64,000 nucleotides of DNA, taken from assembly GCF_027118995.1 (NCBI RefSeq), contig NZ_CP098242.1, forward strand, positions 1,899,001 to 1,963,000, in the 5' to 3' direction. How positions within the stretch are numbered: the first letter of the stretch is position 1; every line of letters begins with the position of its first letter. Shown in pieces: positions 9,737-17,495 of this stretch. This DNA is from Oxalobacter vibrioformis. GTDB lineage: Bacteria; Pseudomonadota; Gammaproteobacteria; Burkholderiales; Burkholderiaceae_D. The position numbers and the translations under genes are program-made. The notes beneath the pieces are model-generated. The model ran no database searches and was not told where the DNA came from. It saw only the letters and a program-made list of their open reading frames with translations.

Positions 9737-10058
9737 GATTTCCTCGGAATGAGAAGGAAACGCGCCGGACAGGAAAAATCCCTGTCCGTTTCAAAGAGGC
9801 ACCGCCTTGCCGACTGGTACCGACCCTGCCGGATAGCCTTGTATGAATGTTGTTTAATATCATGCGGCTGTGCTTAACTATTCAGATGATACATCGAATT
9901 TGCCTAAAAATGTATGCTGTTTGCCTGTTGAATACATAAAAGAAGTGAAAATTGTTGCAAATATGGCATACACACACTCATGCTACGTGTTTTTCGGAGT
10001 GAAAAAATGAGAATGCACAAATTATCGCGATATTTTTCTTTGTTGGCTGCGACACTCC
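9737..10058. other. Intergenic region between trxA and the efflux outer-membrane gene
   Basis: Holds the trxA promoter on the minus strand and the 3' flank of the efflux operon. No tRNA or riboswitch is visible. On the plus strand TTCGGAGTG precedes ATG 10007, opening a 36-codon frame that starts MRMHKLSRYFSLLAATL, like a signal peptide, then runs into the efflux gene's 3' end and stops at 10117. I treat it as a possible gene remnant, not a gene. Confidence 0.4.
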
Positions 10059-11636
10059 CTAGCCGTTTTCTCCGTTTTTTTCCACAGCGGGCACTGACGG
10101 CGTTTCAGCAGATTTAACGGTTTCTTCTGCCGCTTTTGCTTCGACAGGCGGCTCTACCTCAGCAGCAGGTTTCACTTCAGTGGCAGGCGGCATTGCTTTT
10201 GCTTCAGCAAGGGGTTCGACCGGCACGGTAGCCTGTTGCAGTCCTCCGCCTAAAGAGCGATAGAGATCGACCGTGTTGATGAGGCGGTCAAGACGTGCCT
10301 GTACCAGTGTCTGCTCCGCGGCAAAATGCTGTCTTTCCGCATCCAGTACATCGAGTGAACTGGCAATGCCATTGTCATAGCGGGCGCGGGAAAGCATGAG
10401 GCGTTCCGATTCTGCGGTCAGCACGGCGGCCTGCGCAGTAACCTGCTCATTGAAAAGCCCCCTGGCTATCAGGGCATCTGCTACTTCGCGGAAGGCTACC
10501 TGGATGGTTTTTTCATACTCGGTTATGGCGATATTCTTGCGGGCTTCTGCCAGATCAAGGTTGGCAATGTTTCTGCCGGCATCAAAGATCGGCAGGAGAA
10601 TCTGCGGTGTGAAAGTCCATGCGCTGGAGCCGGCATCAAAAAGTCCGGAGAGGGTATTGCTTGCCGTACCGCCAAATGCGGTCAGGGTGATTCGCGGGAA
10701 AAAAGCTGCCCGTGCCGCGCCGATGTTGGCGTTGGCTGATCTCAACTGGTTTTCATACTGGCGAATATCCGGGCGGTTTGCCAGCAGGTCAGATGGCAGC
10801 CCTGCCGGAATTTCCATGAGGATTTCATTGTCGGAAAAGTCTTTTTGCGCGGGCAGATTATCGATTTTCTTTCCGCCGATCAGGACGGTCAGCGCATTTT
10901 CCATCTGGGCTCGCTGCCGTTCGAGTGTGACGACAGATACGCGGGCATTGTGCATGAGGGTTTCATACTGCCGGAGTTCCAGTGCGGATGAGGCACCGAC
11001 TTCAAAGCGTTTTTCCGTCAGCTCGTAAGTGCTTTTGTATGCCTTATAGGATTTTTGTGCCAGATCACGCTGTTTGGCAAGTGCTCTTTCCGTCAGATAG
11101 GTTTTACAGACCTCGGATACCAGGCTGATGTGTGCACTGCGCTGGGCTTCTTCCGTCGCGAAGTACTGGTAGAGCGCGGCGTCGGAAAGGCTTTTTACCC
11201 GGCCAAAGAAATCAATCTCAAAGGCGGCCAGCCCGAGCCCGACCTGATAATTGCCGGTGTTGGCATAGCCCGGTGTACCGGCAATGGAACCCGGTGTCTT
11301 GGAGCGCTGGGCCTGACCTTCCGCATTGATATTGGGCAGGCGCTCGGACCATTGAATGTTGTATTGCGCCCTGGCTTCTTCGATACGAAGGGTGGCTACC
11401 CGCAGGTCGCGGTTATTTTCAATGGCCGCTGCGATCAATACCTGCAGGCGGGGGTCCCGGACAAATTCCGCCCAGCCTATTTCAGGCGCGGGAATCGTGC
11501 CTTCGGCTACCGCGGCGTGTTCCGGCCAGGTACCTTCTACAGGCGCCTCAGGCCGCTCGTAAGTCGGCGCCATGCTGCAGCTGGTCAACATACCGGCAGC
11601 CATCAGGGCAAATGCACATTTTCTGAGCCTTGTCAT
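10059..11636 (-). CDS. Outer-membrane efflux lipoprotein (OprM/NodT family)
   Basis: 525 residues with signal peptide and lipobox (ALMAAGMLTSC, lipid-modified Cys20), followed by two outer-membrane-efflux repeats that form the TolC-like barrel and periplasmic tunnel. Typical stretches are ERPEAPVEG..WPEH at the mature N-terminus and RPDIRQYENQLRSANANIGAARAAFFPRI. The last ~55 residues form an Ala/Pro/Glu-rich tail (AEAKAMPPATEVKPAAEVEPP) beyond the usual end, an extension also seen on the other two pump proteins. The ATG overlaps the stop of the RND gene as ATGA, so the genes are translationally coupled. It is the exit duct of the tripartite pump. Confidence 0.93.
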   Translation of the reverse strand: MTRLRKCAFALMAAGMLTSCSMAPTYERPEAPVEGTWPEHAAVAEGTIPAPEIGWAEFVRDPRLQVLIAAAIENNRDLRVATLRIEEARAQYNIQWSERLPNINAEGQAQRSKTPGSIAGTPGYANTGNYQVGLGLAAFEIDFFGRVKSLSDAALYQYFATEEAQRSAHISLVSEVCKTYLTERALAKQRDLAQKSYKAYKSTYELTEKRFEVGASSALELRQYETLMHNARVSVVTLERQRAQMENALTVLIGGKKIDNLPAQKDFSDNEILMEIPAGLPSDLLANRPDIRQYENQLRSANANIGAARAAFFPRITLTAFGGTASNTLSGLFDAGSSAWTFTPQILLPIFDAGRNIANLDLAEARKNIAITEYEKTIQVAFREVADALIARGLFNEQVTAQAAVLTAESERLMLSRARYDNGIASSLDVLDAERQHFAAEQTLVQARLDRLINTVDLYRSLGGGLQQATVPVEPLAEAKAMPPATEVKPAAEVEPPVEAKAAEETVKSAETPSVPAVEKNGENG

Positions 11637-14600
11637 TCTTTGTTTTCCTTGTCATTCCTGTTGTTGTCAGTTTCATCGGGATGGCCTGTATTAGTGGGCA
11701 GATCCTCTTCAGCCTCACTGATATCCCGAGCCAGACCCGGCGCCAGCTCCCAGGGTTGCTTGCGAACGTCCTTTGAGCCTTCCTGTGTATGATGGCTGGC
11801 GTACATCTTGCGCTGGCGTTCGCTGCCCGAAAAGATGCTGCGGACCACCAGGAAAAAGATCGGAACCAGATAAACCGCCAGCACGGTTGCCGTAATCATA
11901 CCGCACATGACACCGGTGCCAATGGCCTGCTGGGCGCCTGAGCCGGCACCGCGTGCAACGACCAGAGGAACCACGCCCAGGATAAACGCCATGGATGTCA
12001 TGATAATCGGGCGAAAGCGAAGACGGCAGGCTTCCAGTATTGAGCGTACCAGGCTTTTACCCTGTGCCTGCAGGTCTTTCGCAAACTCCACGATCAGAAT
12101 CGCATTTTTGGCGGAAAGGCCGATAGTTGCGATCAACCCCACCTTGAAGTAGACGTCATTGGGCATGCCGCGCAGCAATACGCCTGACAGCGCGCCGATA
12201 ACACCAAGCGGCACCACCAGTATGACCGAAAGGGGAATCGTCGTGCTTTCATACAAAGCCGCAAGGCAGAGGAAAACAGCCAAAAGCGACAGGGCGAAAA
12301 GCATGGGCGCCTGGTTGCCGGAGACTTTTTCTTCGAGTGACTGACCGGTCCACTCAAAACCAAAACCGCGCGGGAGCTGACGAGTCAGGTTTTCCATTTC
12401 CGCCATGGCATCACCTGTGCTCATACCCTCTGCCGGTTCGCCCTCAATCCTTACCGCCGGATAGCCGTTGTAACGGATCAACTGTATTGGCCCTTTGGTC
12501 CATTCACTGCTTGAAAAGGCCGAGAAGGGTACCATGGTGCCATCCCTGTTTTTGGCGAAAATCTTGCTGATATCTTCCGGCTTGCCGCGTTTGGTGGCAT
12601 CCAACTGGACAATGACGCGCTGCTGCCGGCCGAAACTTTCAAAGTCATTCACATAATCCGAACCCATTGCAACAGAAAGGGCGGCATTGATATCGGCAAA
12701 TGTTATTCCCAGGGCATTGGCTTTATCCCGGTCAATATTGAGCTTGAGCTGGGCGGTATTTTCCATGGCCATGGGGCGGACATTTTTCAATACCTTGCTT
12801 TGCCTGGCCATTACCAACAGCTGGTCACGGGCATTGATCAGTGCTTCATTGCCCATGCCGGCACGATCCTGCAGGCGGAAAGCAAAGCCGGTGGATGTGC
12901 CGAGCTCGCGAATCGGCGGCGGATTGATCGGGAAGGCAACGGCATCACGGAATTGCGAAAACTTTGCATAGGCCCGCCGGACAATGGCCTGGGCGCTGTT
13001 ATCCGAATCTCTTTCTCCCCAGTCTTTCAGGGTGACGAAACCCAGACCGCCGTTCTGCCCTCTTCCGGAGAAGGAAGAGCCCGTTACCAGTACGGTATGG
13101 TCAATGCCGGGTTCGGTAAAGAAGTGATCCTGGATTTCCTTCAAGACTTCTCCGGTCCTGGCGGCGGTGGCGCCACCCGGCAACTGAAGATTGACGTAGA
13201 TGTAACCCTGGTCTTCGTCAGGGAGGAAGGACGTTGGCAGTTTCCAGTACATCCAGGCACAGCAGGCGCAAATGGCAAAATAGATCACCATATAACGTCC
13301 GGCACGCCCGAACATCTTGGCAACCTGGCGCTCGTAGGTCAGTGTTGTGCTGTGGAATTTCCGGTTGAACCAGCCTAAAAATCCCTTGCTGCTGGCGTGA
13401 TGTCCCGCCTCAACCGGTTTCAGGATCGTGGCACAAAGTGCCGGCGTGAGGGAGAGGGCAAGGAAAGCCGAGAAGGCAATGGAAGCGATCATTGACAGCG
13501 AAAACTGCATGTAAATCTTGCCTACCGCGCCGCCAAAGAACGCCATTGGTACGAATACGGCCATGAGAACGAGGGTAATACCGATAATGGCGCCCTGGAT
13601 CTGGCCCATTGCCTTGAAAGTGGCATCCCGCGGGGAGAGGCCTTCTTCTGACATGATCCGCTCGACGTTTTCCACCACCACGATCGCGTCATCAATGAGG
13701 ATACCGATGGAAAGCACCATGCCGAACATGGTGAGCATGTTGATGGAAAATCCCAGGGCCTTCATCACGGCAAAGGTGCCCAACAGGGCAATGGGGACGA
13801 CAATGGTGGGAATGATCGTGTAGCGGATGTTCTGCAGGAAAAGGTACATGACCAGGAAAACCAGGAAAACCCCCTCAAACAGGGTTTTGACCACTTCCTT
13901 GATGGAGACGACAACGAAACGGGAAGTATCGTTCTGGATACTGTATTCCACACCCGAAGGGAAATACTCATAGAGTTCGGCCATTTTTGCCCTGATGGCG
14001 GACATGGTCGCGATACTGTTGGCATCCGCTGTCGGCATGATGCCGAAGCCACTCATGGGTGTGCCGTCCAGGTGGGCAAAGGGTTCATATCGCTGGGCAC
14101 CGAGTTCTACCCGGCCGACATCCTTGATACGGACGGTTGAGCCATCCGGATTGGCGCGAAGAATAATGTTTTCAAATTCTTCCGGCGTCTGCAACTGGCC
14201 ATGTACCGTAATGTTGGCGTAGATAGGTTCTTTCCCTGTGTTGGGCATGCCGGCCAGCTGTCCTGAGGTTACTACCGCATTCTGGGCCTTGACGGCCGCA
14301 CTGACGTCTTCGGGAGTCAGGTTAAGTCCGGTGAGTTTGACCGGGTCCAGCCAGACACGCATGGCTTTTTCAGAACCAAAAATAGTGACGTCACCGACAC
14401 CGGGAATCCGCTTGATGTCATTGATGACATTGCGTGCCACAAAGTCGCCAAGTTCAAACTGGCTGAGTCGGCCATCGGTGGACGTGACGGCGATAACCGC
14501 CAGGTAGTTGCTTCGGGCCTTGTTGGTAATGACGCCCTGCTGCATGACCTGCGTGGGCAGGCGGGATTCGACCCGCTTGATCCGGTTCTGGACATCAACA

Positions 14601-14911
14601 GCGGCCAGTTCCACGTCGGTCTCATTGGTAAAGGAAAGCGTGATCTTGGCTTCACCGGTACTCTGGCTTTCCGACTCCATATACATGAGGCCGGTAGCGC
14701 CATTCATCTCTTCTTCAATCAGCTGGGTGACGCTGTCTTCGACCACTTTTGCTGTCGCGCCAGGGTAGCTCGTCGAGACAGTGACTTGTGGCGGTGCCAC
14801 GTTCGGGTATTGGGAAATCGGCAGAGTGAGAATGGACAGGATGCCGCCCAGAATAATAAAGATTGCAAGAACCCAGGCAAAAACAGGGCGGTCAATAAAG
14901 AACCTTGCCAT
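11633..14911 (-). CDS. RND multidrug efflux pump, AcrB/MexB-type (HAE1) inner-membrane transporter
   Basis: 1092 residues with 12 membrane spans and two large periplasmic loops. It starts MARFFIDRPVFAWVLAIFIILGG, the HAE1 signature, and has PVAQYPNVAPP-like PISQYPNVAPPQVTVS and the TM4 proton-relay region GILIDDAIVVVENVER with two Asp. Proton-driven drug/H+ antiport across the envelope with the adjacent fusion protein and outer-membrane factor. The C-terminal ~50 residues are hydrophilic (DISEAEEDLPTNTGHPDETDNN), longer than AcrB. It starts 11 bp after the fusion-protein gene and overlaps the next gene by 4 bp. Confidence 0.96.
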   Translation of the reverse strand: MARFFIDRPVFAWVLAIFIILGGILSILTLPISQYPNVAPPQVTVSTSYPGATAKVVEDSVTQLIEEEMNGATGLMYMESESQSTGEAKITLSFTNETDVELAAVDVQNRIKRVESRLPTQVMQQGVITNKARSNYLAVIAVTSTDGRLSQFELGDFVARNVINDIKRIPGVGDVTIFGSEKAMRVWLDPVKLTGLNLTPEDVSAAVKAQNAVVTSGQLAGMPNTGKEPIYANITVHGQLQTPEEFENIILRANPDGSTVRIKDVGRVELGAQRYEPFAHLDGTPMSGFGIMPTADANSIATMSAIRAKMAELYEYFPSGVEYSIQNDTSRFVVVSIKEVVKTLFEGVFLVFLVMYLFLQNIRYTIIPTIVVPIALLGTFAVMKALGFSINMLTMFGMVLSIGILIDDAIVVVENVERIMSEEGLSPRDATFKAMGQIQGAIIGITLVLMAVFVPMAFFGGAVGKIYMQFSLSMIASIAFSAFLALSLTPALCATILKPVEAGHHASSKGFLGWFNRKFHSTTLTYERQVAKMFGRAGRYMVIYFAICACCAWMYWKLPTSFLPDEDQGYIYVNLQLPGGATAARTGEVLKEIQDHFFTEPGIDHTVLVTGSSFSGRGQNGGLGFVTLKDWGERDSDNSAQAIVRRAYAKFSQFRDAVAFPINPPPIRELGTSTGFAFRLQDRAGMGNEALINARDQLLVMARQSKVLKNVRPMAMENTAQLKLNIDRDKANALGITFADINAALSVAMGSDYVNDFESFGRQQRVIVQLDATKRGKPEDISKIFAKNRDGTMVPFSAFSSSEWTKGPIQLIRYNGYPAVRIEGEPAEGMSTGDAMAEMENLTRQLPRGFGFEWTGQSLEEKVSGNQAPMLFALSLLAVFLCLAALYESTTIPLSVILVVPLGVIGALSGVLLRGMPNDVYFKVGLIATIGLSAKNAILIVEFAKDLQAQGKSLVRSILEACRLRFRPIIMTSMAFILGVVPLVVARGAGSGAQQAIGTGVMCGMITATVLAVYLVPIFFLVVRSIFSGSERQRKMYASHHTQEGSKDVRKQPWELAPGLARDISEAEEDLPTNTGHPDETDNNRNDKENKE

Positions 14912-14922
14912 TCAGATGCTCC

Positions 14923-16188
14923 CTATTCCTTTGGCGCCCCGGCCGGTGAGGCCGTTGCCTGATCAGGTGGAGCCGTTTTTGCGGTTTCGGCATTATCCGG
15001 TTGGGTGGCGGCTTTTTCTGCCTCGGCTGTGGTATCCGTTGCTGGAGCCGGTTTGACTTCCTTTGTCCATACAACCGGTGAGACAGGGGAGCCTGGACGA
15101 ACTTTCTGCACCCCTTCAACGATCACTTTATCGCCCACGTTCAGGCCGTCGAGTACGACCCATTTTTCCTGGTAGGAAGCACCGGTCTGAACCCGCCGGA
15201 TTTCAGCCACATTATCCTTGTTAATGACAAAGACCGTTGAGCCTTCCGTGGAACGCTGCACTGCCTGTTTGGGAACGGTAATGGCATTTTCGTTGATTGC
15301 CTGCTCAAGCTGTCCGCGGACATACATGCCGGGCAACAGGATGCCATCCGGATTCGGGAAAAGCGCCCGGATGGAGATTTCGCCGGTGGACGGGTCAACC
15401 GTGATATCGGAAAAGAGCAGTTTGCCCGGATGGAGGTATGGGGTACCGTCTTCCATGATCAGGGTGACTTTCAGGCCGTCTTCGGAAGCGCCTTTCAGAA
15501 CGCCTTTTCGCATGGCCTGCTGCAGTTGGAGGAGTTCGGCGCTGGATTGGGTCAGGTTGAGGTAAATCGGGTCAATCTGCTGGATAACCGCCAAAAGCGT
15601 CACCTCACCCTGGCCGACCAGCGCGCCTTCCGTAACAATGGAACGACCAATCCGCCCGGAAATGGGGGCAAGAACCGTGGCGTATTCCAGATCCAGCTTG
15701 GCATTGATCAGCGAGGCTTTTGCGGAAGCGACATCTGCTGCAGCCTGTTTCTGGGCTGCCAGGGCATCGTCATATTCCTGCTTGCTCACCGCGCTGATTT
15801 CTACCAGCGGGATATACCGCTTGTATTTGAGGTCTGCCTGCATGAAGTTGGCTTCGGCTCGTGCCAGTGCCGCTCTGGCATTCTGTACGGAAGCCTCATA
15901 GCTGCGGGGGTCGATGATGAAAAGCTTTTCTCCCTGTTTGACATCGGCGCCTTCTTCAAAGAGCCGTTTTTCCAGCACACCGGCGACACGGGCCCTGACA
16001 TCGGAATTCCGGAAGGATTCCAGGCGGCCGGACAATTCGTTGATGACAGCAACCTGTTCTGTCTGGATGACAATATAAGCCGCTTCAGGTGCCTGTTGCA
16101 CCTGTTGGGCCTGGTCTTTGCATCCGGAGAGCAGAAAAAGAGAAAAAACGAGGGTGCTGAAAAACGTGAATCGGAAAAATGATCTCAT
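14923..16188 (-). CDS. RND efflux periplasmic membrane-fusion lipoprotein (AcrA/MexA family)
   Basis: 421 residues. The N-terminus is a lipoprotein signal with lipobox LFLLSGC (Cys23). The order is then lipoyl/barrel-sandwich half, an alpha-helical hairpin (residues about 95-170, KRYIPLVEISAVSKQEYDDALAAQKQAAADVASAKA), beta-barrel, and membrane-proximal domain (VPKQAVQRSTEGSTVFVIN). A Pro/Ala/Thr-rich tail ends the protein. It bridges the RND pump to the outer-membrane factor. First gene of the three-gene pump operon, divergent from the AcrR-type repressor with a 178-bp shared promoter region. Confidence 0.95.
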   Translation of the reverse strand: MRSFFRFTFFSTLVFSLFLLSGCKDQAQQVQQAPEAAYIVIQTEQVAVINELSGRLESFRNSDVRARVAGVLEKRLFEEGADVKQGEKLFIIDPRSYEASVQNARAALARAEANFMQADLKYKRYIPLVEISAVSKQEYDDALAAQKQAAADVASAKASLINAKLDLEYATVLAPISGRIGRSIVTEGALVGQGEVTLLAVIQQIDPIYLNLTQSSAELLQLQQAMRKGVLKGASEDGLKVTLIMEDGTPYLHPGKLLFSDITVDPSTGEISIRALFPNPDGILLPGMYVRGQLEQAINENAITVPKQAVQRSTEGSTVFVINKDNVAEIRRVQTGASYQEKWVVLDGLNVGDKVIVEGVQKVRPGSPVSPVVWTKEVKPAPATDTTAEAEKAATQPDNAETAKTAPPDQATASPAGAPKE

Positions 16189-16293
16189 GGATTTTGGCAG
16201 AAGGATTTTTTTCGACAGTGTACCGTGTTATTAAGGGAAAAACGATAGTGGAAAGTAGGCTTTACAAAATGGGATGGATGAGTGCGGTAATTT

Positions 16294-16317
16294 AACATAC
16301 AATCATGTATGTATGTT
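16294..16317. promoter_or_regulatory. AcrR-type operator palindrome between pump operon and repressor
   Basis: A perfect inverted repeat, AACATACA - 8 bp - TGTATGTT, 24 bp in total, lies in the divergent intergenic region, 50 bp before the repressor start. It has the size and core (ACATACA/TGTATGT) of the known E. coli AcrR operator. Binding here would control both the pump operon and the repressor itself. The site is inferred from sequence only. Confidence 0.75.
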
Positions 16318-16366
16318 GCTTTTTATGTAACCAGAACTCAAGGCACCCAAAGAAGACAGGGAGAAG

Positions 16367-17014
16367 ATGACGCGCGCTGCCAGAAAAAAAACACAGGAAA
16401 CGCGGGACAGGCTGTTGGATGCCGCCGAGCGGGTTTTCAATGAAAAGGGTGTTTCCAATACCACATTAAATGATATTGCCGAGGCGGCCGGGGTTACCCG
16501 CGGTGCGATTTACTGGCACTTTCGTAACAAGGTGGATCTTTTTAATGCCATGATTGACCGGGTTCGCTTGCCGATCAGGGCCATGATCGAGGAGATTGCC
16601 GATGAAAAGACGGAAGATCCTTTGGGACGTTTGCGGGAAAAGTCCATTTTCCTGATGCGGGAAATCCTGGAAAACGACCACTACCGCAAGGTCATGACGA
16701 TCCTTTTCCACAAATGTGAATATACGGACAGTGCCAGTGAGTTTCTCGAATACTTCCAGGACTGGACGACCCGTGCGCGTGGCACGCTGGTGCGGGTTTT
16801 GACCAATGCCCGGGAGAAAAAGCAGCTTCCCCAAGATATCGATATTGATCTGGCAGGGCTGACATTGCATGTGGCCTTCAACGGCCTGTTGAACAGCTGG
16901 CTGTTAATGCCGGAGAGCTTTGATCTGCTGACCGATTCCAGCCGTGTTTTTGAGGCGGTGTTTTCGATGTTGCGGCATAGTCCGCATATGCGGGTGGTAG
17001 GGGAGAGGCCGTAG
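16367..17014 (+). CDS. TetR/AcrR-family transcriptional repressor of the efflux pump
   Basis: 215 residues. The N-terminal helix-turn-helix (residues about 12-58) is typical: TRDRLLDAAERVFNEKGVSNTTLNDIAEAAGVTRGAIYWHF read in segments, with the AcrR-like ending GAIYWHFRNKVDLFNAM. The C-terminal ligand-binding half (RLPIRAMIEEIADE...) resembles AcrR/TtgR. It probably represses the divergent pump operon and itself, released by hydrophobic drugs. ATG follows GACAGGGAGAAG. The position, divergent from acrA with the operator between, supports the assignment. Confidence 0.92.
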   Translation: MTRAARKKTQETRDRLLDAAERVFNEKGVSNTTLNDIAEAAGVTRGAIYWHFRNKVDLFNAMIDRVRLPIRAMIEEIADEKTEDPLGRLREKSIFLMREILENDHYRKVMTILFHKCEYTDSASEFLEYFQDWTTRARGTLVRVLTNAREKKQLPQDIDIDLAGLTLHVAFNGLLNSWLLMPESFDLLTDSSRVFEAVFSMLRHSPHMRVVGERP

Positions 17015-17495
17015 TTACGCGACGGCATGGCGCGTTTGTCCTTCGCTTGTATTTGAGTCTACGATCAAACTAGTTCTCTATTTATCTTCATAAGGTGGGT
17101 GGCTGACCCACAGCAGGTTACTTTTTTGTCTTGCCACAAAAGAAGTAACCAAAAAAAGGCACCGCAGCACCTTGCCCCTTCGGGGTACCCGAAACTGCTC
17201 GTCGCGACAGGGGCGGCAGCCGGAACTCGCTGCGCTCAGACAGCCGTCTGCCTGCTCCAGTCGCTCCTCACAGTTCCGGCTACGGTGCAATCGCGGATTT
17301 CTGAAGAAGTGACACCGCGTTGCGGTGTGAGGATGCCCCCACTGCGCAGACGGCATGGCAGCGAAGCTGCCTTGAAAAGGCAGGGATAGCCTGGTGTTGT
17401 AGCGAGTGCTGAGCCTGTGGCGCAGCGCACGGGGCCTGTGGCTTGGCAAGAGTGGAATGTGTCGCCCCTTGCTGCAGCGGTGTATTAGGCAGGGC
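17015..17495. repeat. Gene-free, palindrome-rich intergenic stretch resembling a dispersed extragenic element
   Basis: About 480 bp with no credible gene. It begins with a near-perfect hairpin at 17116-17150 (GGTTACTT...AAGTAACC) and continues with many short complementary pairs such as CCCCTTCGGGG and GGCAGC-GAA-GCTGCC. The style matches dispersed, presumably non-coding elements of betaproteobacterial genomes that yield spurious small frames on both strands. There is only one copy in this window, so repetition is inferred. Confidence 0.4.

Noticed and set aside
17099..17449. Frames of 64-123 codons in the palindrome-rich gap
   Set aside because: Arg/Ser/Pro-rich products on both strands typical of non-coding repeats; no ribosome sites.
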